Source of the DNA: Tunturibacter gelidoferens
GTDB taxonomy: Bacteria > Acidobacteriota > Terriglobia > Terriglobales > Acidobacteriaceae
DNA length: 64,000 nt
Direction: 5' to 3'
Assembly (NCBI RefSeq): GCF_040358255.1
Contig: NZ_CP132938.1
Coordinates: 62,001 to 126,000 of the forward strand
Shown in pieces: positions 55,894 through 63,950 of the stretch. The translations under genes were made by a program, and so were the position numbers. Below the pieces are notes generated by a model. It was not told the origin of the DNA, made no database searches, and saw nothing but the letters and a program-made list of their open reading frames with translations. The stretch's first letter is position 1; the number at the start of each line of letters is the position of its first letter.

Positions 55894-56036
55894 AGCAAAT
55901 TGTGTCCGCTGGCCAATCCCATTCTAAGACGAAAGGCGAGTTAGGCCTTGATTTGCCCTCGCGCTCCCCGTTAGCTCACTTCCGTAGGAAAGTCCGAGGG
56001 AATAATGTTTGTTTCGATCTCAGCGGAGGTGCGCCG

Positions 56037-56429
56037 ATGACCGAGAACTCCACTGGAGATGTTTTGGCGCTGATACCTTACGATATGCAGCGGAGTATGC
56101 GGTATCTGGTGAATGCCGTTGTTGGAGTTCTGACAATTTGCGACAACGCCGATGACTTCGCGCAACACTCACGACAAAAGATCTATGCTGTTGCGCTCAT
56201 ACCAGCTAGCTTACCAACTCAAGAGTGGTGGACCTTATGGGGATTGCTCTCTACTATGGAGCCGCAGCCGTCGATTCTCGTGTACACGCTGAGCAGCGAC
56301 TTTCCGATGTGGTCGGCTGTGCTTGAGGCAGGGGGATTCGACGTACTTGTCGCGCCGTTCACAGAAGTGAACTTGCGAACTGCGGTCGAGTCGGCCACGA
56401 ACTATTTCTATCAGCGACTAACATATTGA
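56037..56429 (+). CDS. Pseudo-receiver domain protein
   Basis: 130 aa from the ATG at 56037, which has a strong GGAGGT six bases upstream; an upstream in-frame start at 55902 lacks one. The alternating strand/helix pattern and the end (ILVYTLSSDFPMWSAVLEAG, GFDVLVAPFTEVNLRTAVES) match a response-regulator receiver fold. The phospho-acceptor Asp after strand 3 is replaced (YAVALIPASL) and the conserved Lys is Ala (VAPF). It is probably not phosphorylated and may bind a partner. No output domain. Confidence 0.65.
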   Translation: MTENSTGDVLALIPYDMQRSMRYLVNAVVGVLTICDNADDFAQHSRQKIYAVALIPASLPTQEWWTLWGLLSTMEPQPSILVYTLSSDFPMWSAVLEAGGFDVLVAPFTEVNLRTAVESATNYFYQRLTY

Positions 56430-56475
56430 ATTCTGTGCAGCCGGCCATTCCGGCCTCAGAGTGATCGATCAGTTC

Positions 56476-56727
56476 TTATTGGTCACGGGCACCAACGAAG
56501 CGAACGCTACCAAGCGAACCGTCCAAAGCCAATCGAGTGCCTCGCAGCTCCACTACACTGCCATCCTCGTGGTAGGCCGCTATGTCGCGGCCCTGAAGAG
56601 CTAGGTGAGGAGGGTCATCAGACCATGGCTCACAAAGCTCTGGACCTGTGTTCCTGACATCTCCACCTTGGATTGGGTCATTCACCACGACGTAAGTTGC
56701 CCGCAGATGGCCGAGGCTTTCTTCAAT
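56476..56727 (-). CDS. Small unknown protein in frame behind the VIT1 gene, possible AUU start
   Basis: An open frame follows the ferritin/VIT1 stop codon in the same frame and runs 83 codons: IEESLGHLRATYVVVNDPIQ, GGDVRNTGPELCEPWSDDPP, HLALQGRDIAAYHEDGSVVE to a stop at 56476. The first codon with good ribosome-site spacing (GGAGGAGG, seven bases) is ATT at 56725-56727; GTG at 56688 or 56691 are the alternatives. Protein-like composition supports coding. Function unknown. Confidence 0.5.
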   Translation of the reverse strand: MEESLGHLRATYVVVNDPIQGGDVRNTGPELCEPWSDDPPHLALQGRDIAAYHEDGSVVELRGTRLALDGSLGSVRFVGARDQ

Positions 56728-56730
56728 CGG

Positions 56731-57921
56731 CTAGCCTCCTCCAATTCTCCCTAAGCCCATGCCGATCACGTAAGTGACGATTCCTTCAATCGCTCCGACG
56801 ACCGTCATCTCCAATCCGCTGCTCCACCACGGACGGATTGTCACGAGCGACTTCGATGCCCCAACAACAAAGTGCGCTATCAGGGAAACAACTGCGGCGA
56901 CAATTACAGCCCTGATCCCAGCCATAAAGAAGAACGGAATGATCGGAATGAAAGCGCCCAAAGCCGTAGAAAAAGCCCCTGACAGCGCCGAGACGAGAGG
57001 CTTACTCAATGCTTCTTCGGATGTATTGAGACGCTCCCGTGCGAGAGCGCTAATCAGATGTTCCTTGTTCTTCGAAAGATGGTGTACAAAACGCTCTGCG
57101 TCTTCTTCCGGCAGCCCGCGGATTTGGTAGCTGAGAGAAAGTACTTCGCGGGCCTCGGCTTCATTGTCTTCAACGGCCTCCCGTTCTCTGGCAAACTCAG
57201 CTTCATAGATCTCTCGCTGACTCTTAGCTGCTAAGTAAGCCCCCGAGCCCATCGAGAGCGCACTCGCCACCATCCCGGCCAATCCCGCAATCAGAACAAA
57301 GTGGCTGTTACCTAGCGTTGCCCCTGAGACCCCAGAGACAATACCGAAGATAGAACCGAGTCCGTCGTTGACGCCGTAGATCGCATCTCCGACCCAACCT
57401 GCTGCCTCGGGATGCCCTTCTTTACGGGCATTCAAGAGGCTATCCAGAGCTTCCTGAGCTTGCTCAGCCGGTACAGTGGGCAGCGGACGACGTGAACGAA
57501 TGAGATTGCTCAACGTTTGATAGTGCTCCCGCTCGTCCGCGATCACTTCTTTGAGAATCGCGATGCTTGGCTCATCGCCTAGCGATTTCAGCTGCCTACC
57601 GTATTTCGCAATGTCGCGGCCTTCATCGATCTCCAGGCGTCGCATAGCCAGGTCAGGTCCCCCGACTCGGGTTGCCAAAGAATCCGCTAGACCAGACTGC
57701 GAGCCTGTGTACCGCGGTGCGTCCCCGCCTAAACCTTCGATTCGTCCAGCCCAAAGATCGGCATGATGCTTTTCAGCGGCGGCTAATCCACGTAACGCGT
57801 TTCGACGTTGAGGCTCGACTTCTCCTCTCGCCAGCGCCGAGTAAGTGTAATGACCTTCCATCTCTGCCTGCCAGTTGGCATCAAGCGCAGCTAATAGTTT
57901 CTTCTTTTCCGAGTCGGCCAT
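56731..57921 (-). CDS. Ferritin-like/VIT1 fusion, membrane-bound iron (Mn) exporter, MbfA-like
   Basis: 396 aa from the ATG at 57921 (AAGGGAAG upstream). Residues ~1-150 are a ferritin-like four-helix domain with diiron ligands in EMEGHYTYSAL, AAEKHHADLW, EIDEG and ADEREHYQTL. Residues ~165-396 are a VIT1/CCC1 transporter (DAIYGVNDGLGSIFGIVSGV; SGAYLAAKSQREIYEAEFAR; last helices to YVIGMGLGRIGGG). This architecture matches MbfA, which exports ferrous iron under iron and oxidative stress. Iron or manganese export from the cytoplasm is the likely role. It shares a strand with an outer-membrane protein gene upstream. Confidence 0.9.
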   Translation of the reverse strand: MADSEKKKLLAALDANWQAEMEGHYTYSALARGEVEPQRRNALRGLAAAEKHHADLWAGRIEGLGGDAPRYTGSQSGLADSLATRVGGPDLAMRRLEIDEGRDIAKYGRQLKSLGDEPSIAILKEVIADEREHYQTLSNLIRSRRPLPTVPAEQAQEALDSLLNARKEGHPEAAGWVGDAIYGVNDGLGSIFGIVSGVSGATLGNSHFVLIAGLAGMVASALSMGSGAYLAAKSQREIYEAEFAREREAVEDNEAEAREVLSLSYQIRGLPEEDAERFVHHLSKNKEHLISALARERLNTSEEALSKPLVSALSGAFSTALGAFIPIIPFFFMAGIRAVIVAAVVSLIAHFVVGASKSLVTIRPWWSSGLEMTVVGAIEGIVTYVIGMGLGRIGGG

Positions 57922-57956
57922 GTTCTTCCCTTGAATGCAATCACGGTAAACAGCTA

Positions 57957-58790
57957 CTATTCGACCGCAGACTTTCGCCCCCAATTAAAACGTCTGCCGA
58001 TGATTCCCTTCACAATCAGGTGATCGGTAGCCGCGGTTGGGCCAACTCCAATCCCCATATTGATCTCCCACTTCGGTGATACGTTCAAATCTGTTACGAC
58101 AAAGAACTGCTGTTGCTGATTATGAAGGGTATAGAAGTCCCCAAGTTTCCCGTAATCCGCGTAGTATTCGAAGCCACCACTGATCTTGCGGGTGAAGTCG
58201 TAACTGACTTTTACGCCTGGAGAAAAGCCGAGCCCTTGATTGACGCCAGGACCATGCAAGGTGCGTTCAAGCGCCGGGTTGAACGCGAGGTACCAGCGGC
58301 CCATCGTCTTATCAATGATCGGTCTAATCTCCCAGGTCCACGTATCCGGTGAGTAGGCAGCTCGTTGATATCCGATCTCAGTGGAAAGGCTGAGGCCAAC
58401 TGGAAGATGCCAGCTATCTGGCGCTCGGACACGCGGCCGGATATGATCTCCGACCCACTGCACTCCAAGCCCATTTTGCTCGCTGGTAAATACATAGAAA
58501 CCGATCTCAGACCAGTTGTTGATTCCCTCCGTTAACTCGACGGTTTCATGCTCCTGGTGATTCGTCGGATAGACGCCACCAATCGTTTGAGTCTGGCCAG
58601 AGATGGTGTAGTTCGAGTGCAGTTCGACCATTAAATTTTTTGGTGGCACCGTGTCGGCGCCGTAGACCTGGATCTCGTAGTTTCCTTGAGCGTGTGCCTT
58701 CGCGAAGCCAGGGAGCAAGCACATCGCAAGGAGGATCAAAGCTCGGCAAAAATGCAGTTCATTTCGATCGACCCGTAAAGCCTTATACAT
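57957..58790 (-). CDS. Putative outer-membrane beta-barrel protein
   Basis: 277 aa with a signal peptide (ALILLAMCLLPGFAKAHAQG). Mature part shows alternating beta-strand patterns rich in Tyr/Trp/Gly (NLMVELHSNYTISGQTQTIG; EIGFYVFTSEQNGLGVQWVG; INMGIGVGPTAATDHLIVKG), as in small transporter-like outer-membrane barrels. Lies 35 bases before the ferritin/VIT1 gene, in the same direction, so the two are probably one operon. No specific family is claimed. Confidence 0.65.
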   Translation of the reverse strand: MYKALRVDRNELHFCRALILLAMCLLPGFAKAHAQGNYEIQVYGADTVPPKNLMVELHSNYTISGQTQTIGGVYPTNHQEHETVELTEGINNWSEIGFYVFTSEQNGLGVQWVGDHIRPRVRAPDSWHLPVGLSLSTEIGYQRAAYSPDTWTWEIRPIIDKTMGRWYLAFNPALERTLHGPGVNQGLGFSPGVKVSYDFTRKISGGFEYYADYGKLGDFYTLHNQQQQFFVVTDLNVSPKWEINMGIGVGPTAATDHLIVKGIIGRRFNWGRKSAVE

Positions 58791-58831
58791 AACGAAACAC
58801 CATATTCATAGATCGGTTGAGCTGAGACGAT

Positions 58832-59293
58832 TCAGTACTCCGCCTTCTCGCCCTTTGCAGGGACTGAGGTTGGAACGCCTGGAGTGCCTGCATAAGTGAT
58901 CAGCAGTACGGTGGGTTCGTCACCCGACTCGCCCCGATGCACATCGTCCACTGACTCGCCGACCGCTTGTCCCTGATGAACCACCTGGGTCTTGCCGCTG
59001 GCCCTGTCATGCAGCGTGAGTGTGCCGGAAAGTACATAGACGACGTTTGGATATGGATGCGTGTGCCATGGCAAGGCGGTATGTGGTGCGATGGTTAGTT
59101 TGATCGTCGTGAGTTGTGGCTGAGCAGTGGGGTAGTGTATGTACGGTTTGCCGTTCCACGATTCGGTCGTTTGCAACAGGATTTCGCGCTTACCGCTTGC
59201 AACGGTATTCGCGCCGGTTTGAGCCAGTAGGGCCGTCAGAGATGATCCGATGACGATAGCGGCGATTCCAATCCCGCAGTATTTAGAAATCAT
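58832..59293 (-). CDS. Secreted cupin-domain protein
   Basis: 153 aa from the ATG at 59293 (GGAGG eight bases upstream; another ATG at 59308 overlaps that site). Signal peptide ends near LLAQTGANT. A single cupin barrel with metal ligands in HTALPWHTHPYPNVVYVLSG (two His, and Asn in place of the usual Glu/Gln region) and the second motif GQAVGESVDDVHRGESGDEP. Probably periplasmic; substrate unknown. Confidence 0.8.
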   Translation of the reverse strand: MISKYCGIGIAAIVIGSSLTALLAQTGANTVASGKREILLQTTESWNGKPYIHYPTAQPQLTTIKLTIAPHTALPWHTHPYPNVVYVLSGTLTLHDRASGKTQVVHQGQAVGESVDDVHRGESGDEPTVLLITYAGTPGVPTSVPAKGEKAEY

Positions 59294-59347
59294 GTCGGTT
59301 GCCTCCATGTTGGGTTGGATGTCTGCTCGAAATTCAGCACCGTCTGG

Positions 59348-60733
59348 CTATTTGCCGGTGTAAGATACGCGCCAAACGCTGCGAGAGCCGTCATCTGTCA
59401 CGTAGAGAGCGCCATCATGACCCACGGCCACGCCTACAGGTCGGCCCCAGACCTGTCCATCCGCGGTGACGAATCCTGTAAGAAAGTCCTCATACTCGCC
59501 GGTGGCTCTGCCGTCCTTCATGGGAATCCGGATAACTTCATAGCCTCCGCGATTCGCACGATTCCAGGACCCGTGTTCGGATGCGAATCCGTCGCCATCG
59601 TATTGGGACGGGAACGTGGATTTACTGGTAGGGTAAAACGTCATTCCGAGCGAGGCCATATGAGGTTGAACCAGCACATCTGGCGTAATCACCTTGGACT
59701 TGAGTTCAGGATGCGTGCCCATTAGTCTCGGATCCTGATGGCCTCCCATATAAAACCAGGGCCAACCATAAAAGCCGCCTTCTTTCACTGAAGTCACATA
59801 GTCTGGAACGAGATTGTTCCCAAGGGCGTCACGCTCATTCGTTGAGCACCAGAGCTGACCGGTAATAGAGTTGATCGCCTCGCCGACGCAGTTACGAATG
59901 CCGTAGGCGTACACCTCGACAAATTTGCCCTCAGGGGTGTACTCAAGAACATCGGCCCGGTGAAACTCTCCGGGATGGGTGTCAGGATCGTCCGCATTCG
60001 ATCCACTTCCCACCGACACCAACATATGCTTACCGTCGGCAGAAAAGACAACGTCTCGCGTCCAGTGGCCACCGCCGCGGAGTTGAGCATAGCCAGGAAG
60101 ATCGGGCACGACTGTTTCGGGCGCGCGGTCTGCCTTCAGGTCTCCGGACTTGTAAGCGAATCGAACCACGGTCGTCGCGTTGCCGATGTATATCCAGCGA
60201 GGATTTGGGCCCGCGGGATAAAACGCAATGCCGAAGGGGTGATCGAGACCCGTAGCGTAGGTGCTGATGGTGTCCGCCTTCCCCGCATCAGTAACGCCGC
60301 GCAGCACCAGTATGGAGCCAGCCTGCGAGTCTGCTACGAAGAGATCGCCATTCGGTGCAGTATGGATAATGCGGGGCATCACGAAGGTTCCAGAGGTAGG
60401 CCCGTGCGTCTCTTTCTTATTTTCGGATCGCTGCATAGGAGTGGCTGCGTCACCGCCCGCATAGAGCTGAACCGTAAAACCGGCTGGGGCAATGGGCCAC
60501 GCGCCCTCTGGCCTTTTAGCAAGGGTCGGACCGTTGTCTACAGATTCAGACGGCTTCGGTTCCGGCAAGTCTGCCACGGTGATCTTTCGTCGGACGCCAG
60601 GCTTTTGCTGCGTGTAGTCGGCGAAGGCGGACTGACCGGTGATCGTCTGCTGGGCATGGAGCGCAGACGGAAGAAACGCGGCGAAGGCGAGAGGGACTAA
60701 TGCTTGGAACTTTGCGAAGCGTGAACGTTTCAT
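59348..60733 (-). CDS. Sorbosone dehydrogenase-like (PQQ/GDH-type) propeller
   Basis: 461 aa with signal peptide (ALVPLAFAAFLPSALHAQQ) and a six-bladed propeller: APAGFTVQLYAGGDAATPMQ, PRIIHTAPNGDLFVADSQAG, GLDHPFGIAFYPAG, RDVVFSADGKHMLVSVGSGS, YAYGIRNCVGEAINSITGQL, GFYGWPWFYMGGHQDPRL and a last blade with GVAVGHDGALYVTDDGSRSV. This is the L-sorbosone/soluble glucose dehydrogenase family, which usually uses PQQ in the periplasm. No PQQ biosynthesis genes are in the window. It is in line with the cupin at 58832. Confidence 0.85.
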   Translation of the reverse strand: MKRSRFAKFQALVPLAFAAFLPSALHAQQTITGQSAFADYTQQKPGVRRKITVADLPEPKPSESVDNGPTLAKRPEGAWPIAPAGFTVQLYAGGDAATPMQRSENKKETHGPTSGTFVMPRIIHTAPNGDLFVADSQAGSILVLRGVTDAGKADTISTYATGLDHPFGIAFYPAGPNPRWIYIGNATTVVRFAYKSGDLKADRAPETVVPDLPGYAQLRGGGHWTRDVVFSADGKHMLVSVGSGSNADDPDTHPGEFHRADVLEYTPEGKFVEVYAYGIRNCVGEAINSITGQLWCSTNERDALGNNLVPDYVTSVKEGGFYGWPWFYMGGHQDPRLMGTHPELKSKVITPDVLVQPHMASLGMTFYPTSKSTFPSQYDGDGFASEHGSWNRANRGGYEVIRIPMKDGRATGEYEDFLTGFVTADGQVWGRPVGVAVGHDGALYVTDDGSRSVWRVSYTGK

Positions 60734-60817
60734 AATTCTTATCTCCAGATCTGTATTTTTGGCGACAGTCGATCGTGCAATGGCTTAGCAAGAAGCATTC
60801 AAATTTTTAACAGCGCT

Positions 60818-61705
60818 TCAACCACGTAAACTTGCGGGAGGATGGCTTACAGCAGCCAACTTGTCGTACGCTGCCTGAGGGAGCTCAAGATCGGCAGCAG
60901 CGATATTCTCCTCCAGGTGCTTGACCGAGGACGTTCCGGGAATAGGCAGGATTACTTTGGAACGCTTAAGCAGCCAGGCCAAGGCGACCTGCAAAGGAGT
61001 TGCATCAAGATCATTCGCGACTTTCTTGATGCCATCATGTGCCTCCTTCGCTTGACCGAGGGGAGCCCACGGAAGGAAAGCAATATTGTTCTGCTCGCAA
61101 TAATCGACGATGAAGTCGGATTCCCGGTCAGCGAAGCTGTAGCGGTTCTGCACCGAGACAATTGGCACGATCTTGCGTGCCCTTTCCACGTGTTCGCGAG
61201 TCACATTCGAAAGCGCAACATGACGGATCTTACCTTGCTTCCGGAGTCCGGCCAGTGCCTCTACCGAAGCCTCGAAGGACACGGCATTATCGGGAGCGTG
61301 CAGTTGATAGATGTCGATACGGTCCAGACGCAGACGCTTCAGACTCCCCTCGAGTGCTTCGGTAAGATGTTTCGGGCTGGCATTATGCGTCCATTGGCCG
61401 GGGCCCGGGCGCTCCCACCCACCTTTGGTTGCGATTACTAATCCAGTTGGATATGGGTGGAGCCCCTCCTCAATCAACTCTTCTGATGTGCCAGGGCCAT
61501 AGGAGTCGGCCGTGTCGATCAGGTTCACGCCGAGTTCAATCGCGCGCCGTAGAGTCGCCAAGGCGGCGGTTTTGTCCGCGGGAGGTCCCCACACGCCTGC
61601 CCCAGTGATACGCATGGCGCCATAGCCCATCCGGTTGACCGTGATATCGCCACCGAAGGTGAGTGTGCCGGCAGCTGCAGCTGAAAGAATCGGTTTCTTA
61701 TTCAT
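60818..61705 (-). CDS. Aldo/keto reductase
   Basis: 295 aa TIM barrel. Catalytic Asp and Tyr in NLIDTADSYGPGTSEELI (residues ~59-76), Lys in VIATKGGWERPG (~88-99), His in IYQLHAPDNAV, and NADPH-binding SNVTREHVERARKI and IPGTSSVKHLEENIAAADLE near the end. It reduces aldehydes or ketones with NADPH. It lies 83 bases downstream of the cupin gene, in the same direction, and both may be under the TetR operator at 62361. Confidence 0.92.
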   Translation of the reverse strand: MNKKPILSAAAAGTLTFGGDITVNRMGYGAMRITGAGVWGPPADKTAALATLRRAIELGVNLIDTADSYGPGTSEELIEEGLHPYPTGLVIATKGGWERPGPGQWTHNASPKHLTEALEGSLKRLRLDRIDIYQLHAPDNAVSFEASVEALAGLRKQGKIRHVALSNVTREHVERARKIVPIVSVQNRYSFADRESDFIVDYCEQNNIAFLPWAPLGQAKEAHDGIKKVANDLDATPLQVALAWLLKRSKVILPIPGTSSVKHLEENIAAADLELPQAAYDKLAAVSHPPASLRG

Positions 61706-61788
61706 TAGACTGCTCCTTTTCGTGTTGAATTTTGGAAGGCATATTCAGAGTGGCCGTCTTTTCGACAGCAAAGCTCGAGATATCTCTT

Positions 61789-62325
61789 CTAGTGCTCACT
61801 GGCGTTCCTCTTTAACGGTTTTGAGTTGGTTGACGTCCAGAAATCATCAGGCAAGTTCACCACGATCGGCTCTGGTGTACTCCGTACAACTACCCATCGA
61901 AATGTGTGCTCCCGCGACGAATTGATTTCCTGATGCGGCAACCAGCCCGGCACATGCAGAAAATCACCCGCCCTAACGGTGGCTGAGTGTTCTCCCAGAT
62001 CGCCCCACCGCACACAAGCCTCTCCTTCTAGGACGTAAACGACGGTGTCCTGTTCGCCGTGGTGGTGAATGCCGGTCTTAGCTGAAGGCTCGACCACGAA
62101 TATGCCTGCCCATAGCGAGGAGACGATGCCATGCATCGCTGCAATGGCGGACATCCTCAGCGATCCCGGTGTCTGCTGAGTCTCGCTGCTCAATTCAGCG
62201 GGATGCACAACGCTGATCGTTGAATTGGATCCCGGTTGAGACGTCGACCGAACGGCGACTCCACGCTGAATCGCAACCTGGTCAGCTATCGGGTCAATGA
62301 ACGAATCATTAGGTTTGCTTCCCAT
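61789..62325 (-). CDS. Cupin-domain protein
   Basis: 178 aa from the ATG at 62325 (GGAGGTCAT directly upstream). One cupin barrel: KTGIHHHGEQDTVVYVLEGE (metal His pair and Glu-equivalent) and the second motif GDFLHVPGWLPHQEINSSRE. No signal peptide. A TetR-type palindrome lies 36-59 bases upstream, so it is the first gene of the TetR-regulated leftward unit with the aldo/keto reductase. Confidence 0.85.
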   Translation of the reverse strand: MGSKPNDSFIDPIADQVAIQRGVAVRSTSQPGSNSTISVVHPAELSSETQQTPGSLRMSAIAAMHGIVSSLWAGIFVVEPSAKTGIHHHGEQDTVVYVLEGEACVRWGDLGEHSATVRAGDFLHVPGWLPHQEINSSREHTFRWVVVRSTPEPIVVNLPDDFWTSTNSKPLKRNASEH

Positions 62326-62360
62326 ATGACCTCCAGATAGTTCATGATTGCCTTGCGTTC

Positions 62361-62384
62361 GTAATGTACTGTACTGTACATTAC
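62361..62384. promoter_or_regulatory. TetR-type operator palindrome
   Basis: Perfect nine-base arms GTAATGTAC (62361-62369) and GTACATTAC (62376-62384) around TGTACT. It lies between the leftward cupin gene and the rightward TetR gene, close to the cupin start, where it would overlap the cupin promoter. Confidence 0.7.
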
Positions 62385-62529
62385 ACATTAGATGCGCTCG
62401 ACGGCAAATTCGACGCACGAGTGTTCCAGAGGTGCTGAAGAAAAAGAGCACATAAAATGCTGTTATTACGGGAGAAGTGAAGCTGTGGATCTTATTGAAT
62501 ATTTTTTACGCATTCAGGACGGAAGATGA

Positions 62530-63150
62530 ATGCCTGACAAGCGGTCGCGAGGAGACGTTCGAAACGGCAAACTTCAAAAAGTCGCAGCAGACTTGTTTCT
62601 GAAGCGCGGCTATGAAGGTGTCACCATCGACAAGATCGTTGAGTTGGCTGGCGGTTCGAAAAGCACCGTCTACAGCGAATTCGGCGGGAAATGTGGGCTG
62701 TTCATTAGCAGTATCGAGAACCTGTGCCGCGAGTCGAATGAGCCGCTCGCGAAGATCGACTACACAGGTTTGAACCTTGAAGAGAGCCTAAAGAAACTCT
62801 CTTTTCACATTTTGAAGCTCATCAGCGCAAAACGGTCCGTGGAGCTTCATCGTCTCGCCATCGGGGAGGCAGCAAATTGTCCCGAAGTAGGCGAGGCGTG
62901 GTACACGTACGGTCCCGCCAGAACGGCTTCCTTCATACGATTGGTATTGGAAAGCCATCGCGATGAGCTGCGAGGGACGACGGTCCCGATTGAACGGATA
63001 GCAGTGATGCTTCACGACTCATTGACGGGAGACATCCTATACCGTCTGTTGGCAGGAATCGGTGAGCATGAAAGTGATTCCGAACTCGAGCTATTGGCTT
63101 GCGCTGCCGTCGACGTCATTCTAGGGAATGTTTGTACCAATGTGCCTTAA
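62530..63150 (+). CDS. TetR-family transcriptional regulator
   Basis: 206 aa. Residues ~10-58 are the TetR helix-turn-helix (KVAADLFLKRGYEGVTIDKI, VELAGGSKSTVYSEFGGKCG); the C-terminal ~140 residues are an all-helical ligand domain with a TetR_C-like end. It is divergent from the cupin/aldo-keto reductase pair with a 9+9 palindrome in between, so it is their probable repressor and may be autoregulated. The inducer is unknown; aldehyde or quinone stress would fit the reductase, as inference. Confidence 0.93.
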   Translation: MPDKRSRGDVRNGKLQKVAADLFLKRGYEGVTIDKIVELAGGSKSTVYSEFGGKCGLFISSIENLCRESNEPLAKIDYTGLNLEESLKKLSFHILKLISAKRSVELHRLAIGEAANCPEVGEAWYTYGPARTASFIRLVLESHRDELRGTTVPIERIAVMLHDSLTGDILYRLLAGIGEHESDSELELLACAAVDVILGNVCTNVP

Positions 63151-63950
63151 GAACGTTATCTCGCACACCATGGAGTATTTGCTGCTACTTACATGATAGC
63201 GGCTTAGTCAGCGTCCAAACGCAGAACGACAGAGTCGTTGTTGTGATTGACTGGACACCAGTGGTCTTTGCGCAATCAGAAATTGCAAGAAGCATTGGCG
63301 GAGAACTCTTGATGACAACGATATGCCTTTTTACGCGACGCATGTTTGAAGAACAGATATGACATGATGTTCCCGCAACGTGCGATGGCACAAATAGACT
63401 CTTACCCGGGCATTCCTGTTTGAACTGCACATTCAGCGACAAGAGCACTCAATAACCCGAGTTTCGCGAACTTGCAGGAACCGAACAAGAGTCGAATCAG
63501 GTTCACTGAATCGGAGGAAGCTTTGCATAGCTCATACAAACTACCACTAACCCCCCTTTCACGGCGATAACATGGGTTCGAATCCCACCGGGGACACCAA
63601 TCAGTTCAACTGTTTCAGCATCTCGTCACATTGCGTTCATTTTTCGGTGACTCTGTGATGACTAAATGAAGCCCATCACCCGCAGTTTTGAATGATTGGC
63701 GACACGATGAGGCGTAGTTGCCGAAAAGCCGACTTTACGGGCATACAGGATACTTCCGGTTTGCCCGTCAACCGGGAGGAATTAGGTAGCACGAGGGCCG
63801 AACCGGGGATCACTTCCGCATGACTGTCGGTCCGGAATCAGCCTGACTCACATGGCAGGTGGTTGACTGTAGAGTTCTTGCTATACAATCCGATGCCATC
63901 GAGGCGGGAAGGGCGCAGTCTGCGAATGCCCATCCGCCGTGGAGGGACTT
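63151..63950. other. 800 bases mostly without genes; integration-scar region
   Basis: No intact gene. The only clear landmark is the tRNA-Glu 3' fragment at 63554-63599. A possible weak promoter (TTGACT at about 63863, TACAAT about 15 bases further) precedes the partial gene at the right edge. Base composition is more AT-rich in the first 400 bases than in neighbouring genes. Confidence 0.45.
63554..63599 (+). tRNA. 3' fragment of tRNA-Glu (TTC), likely attachment-site remnant
   Basis: The sequence reads as the 3' part of tRNA-Glu: anticodon loop CTTTCAC with anticodon TTC (63558-63560), 3' anticodon stem GGCGA, T-arm ATGGG/TTCGAAT/CCCAC, acceptor 3' strand CGGGGAC, discriminator A and CCA (63597-63599). 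The 5' half is missing: no GTCCCCG acceptor strand or D-arm precedes it, and the bases in place of the 5' anticodon stem are only partly complementary. A precise 3' tRNA piece is what tyrosine-recombinase islands leave at one end. Confidence 0.75.

Noticed and set aside
63554..63599. Complete tRNA-Glu gene
   Set aside because: No acceptor 5' strand, D-arm or intact anticodon stem is present upstream, so only a 3' fragment is claimed.
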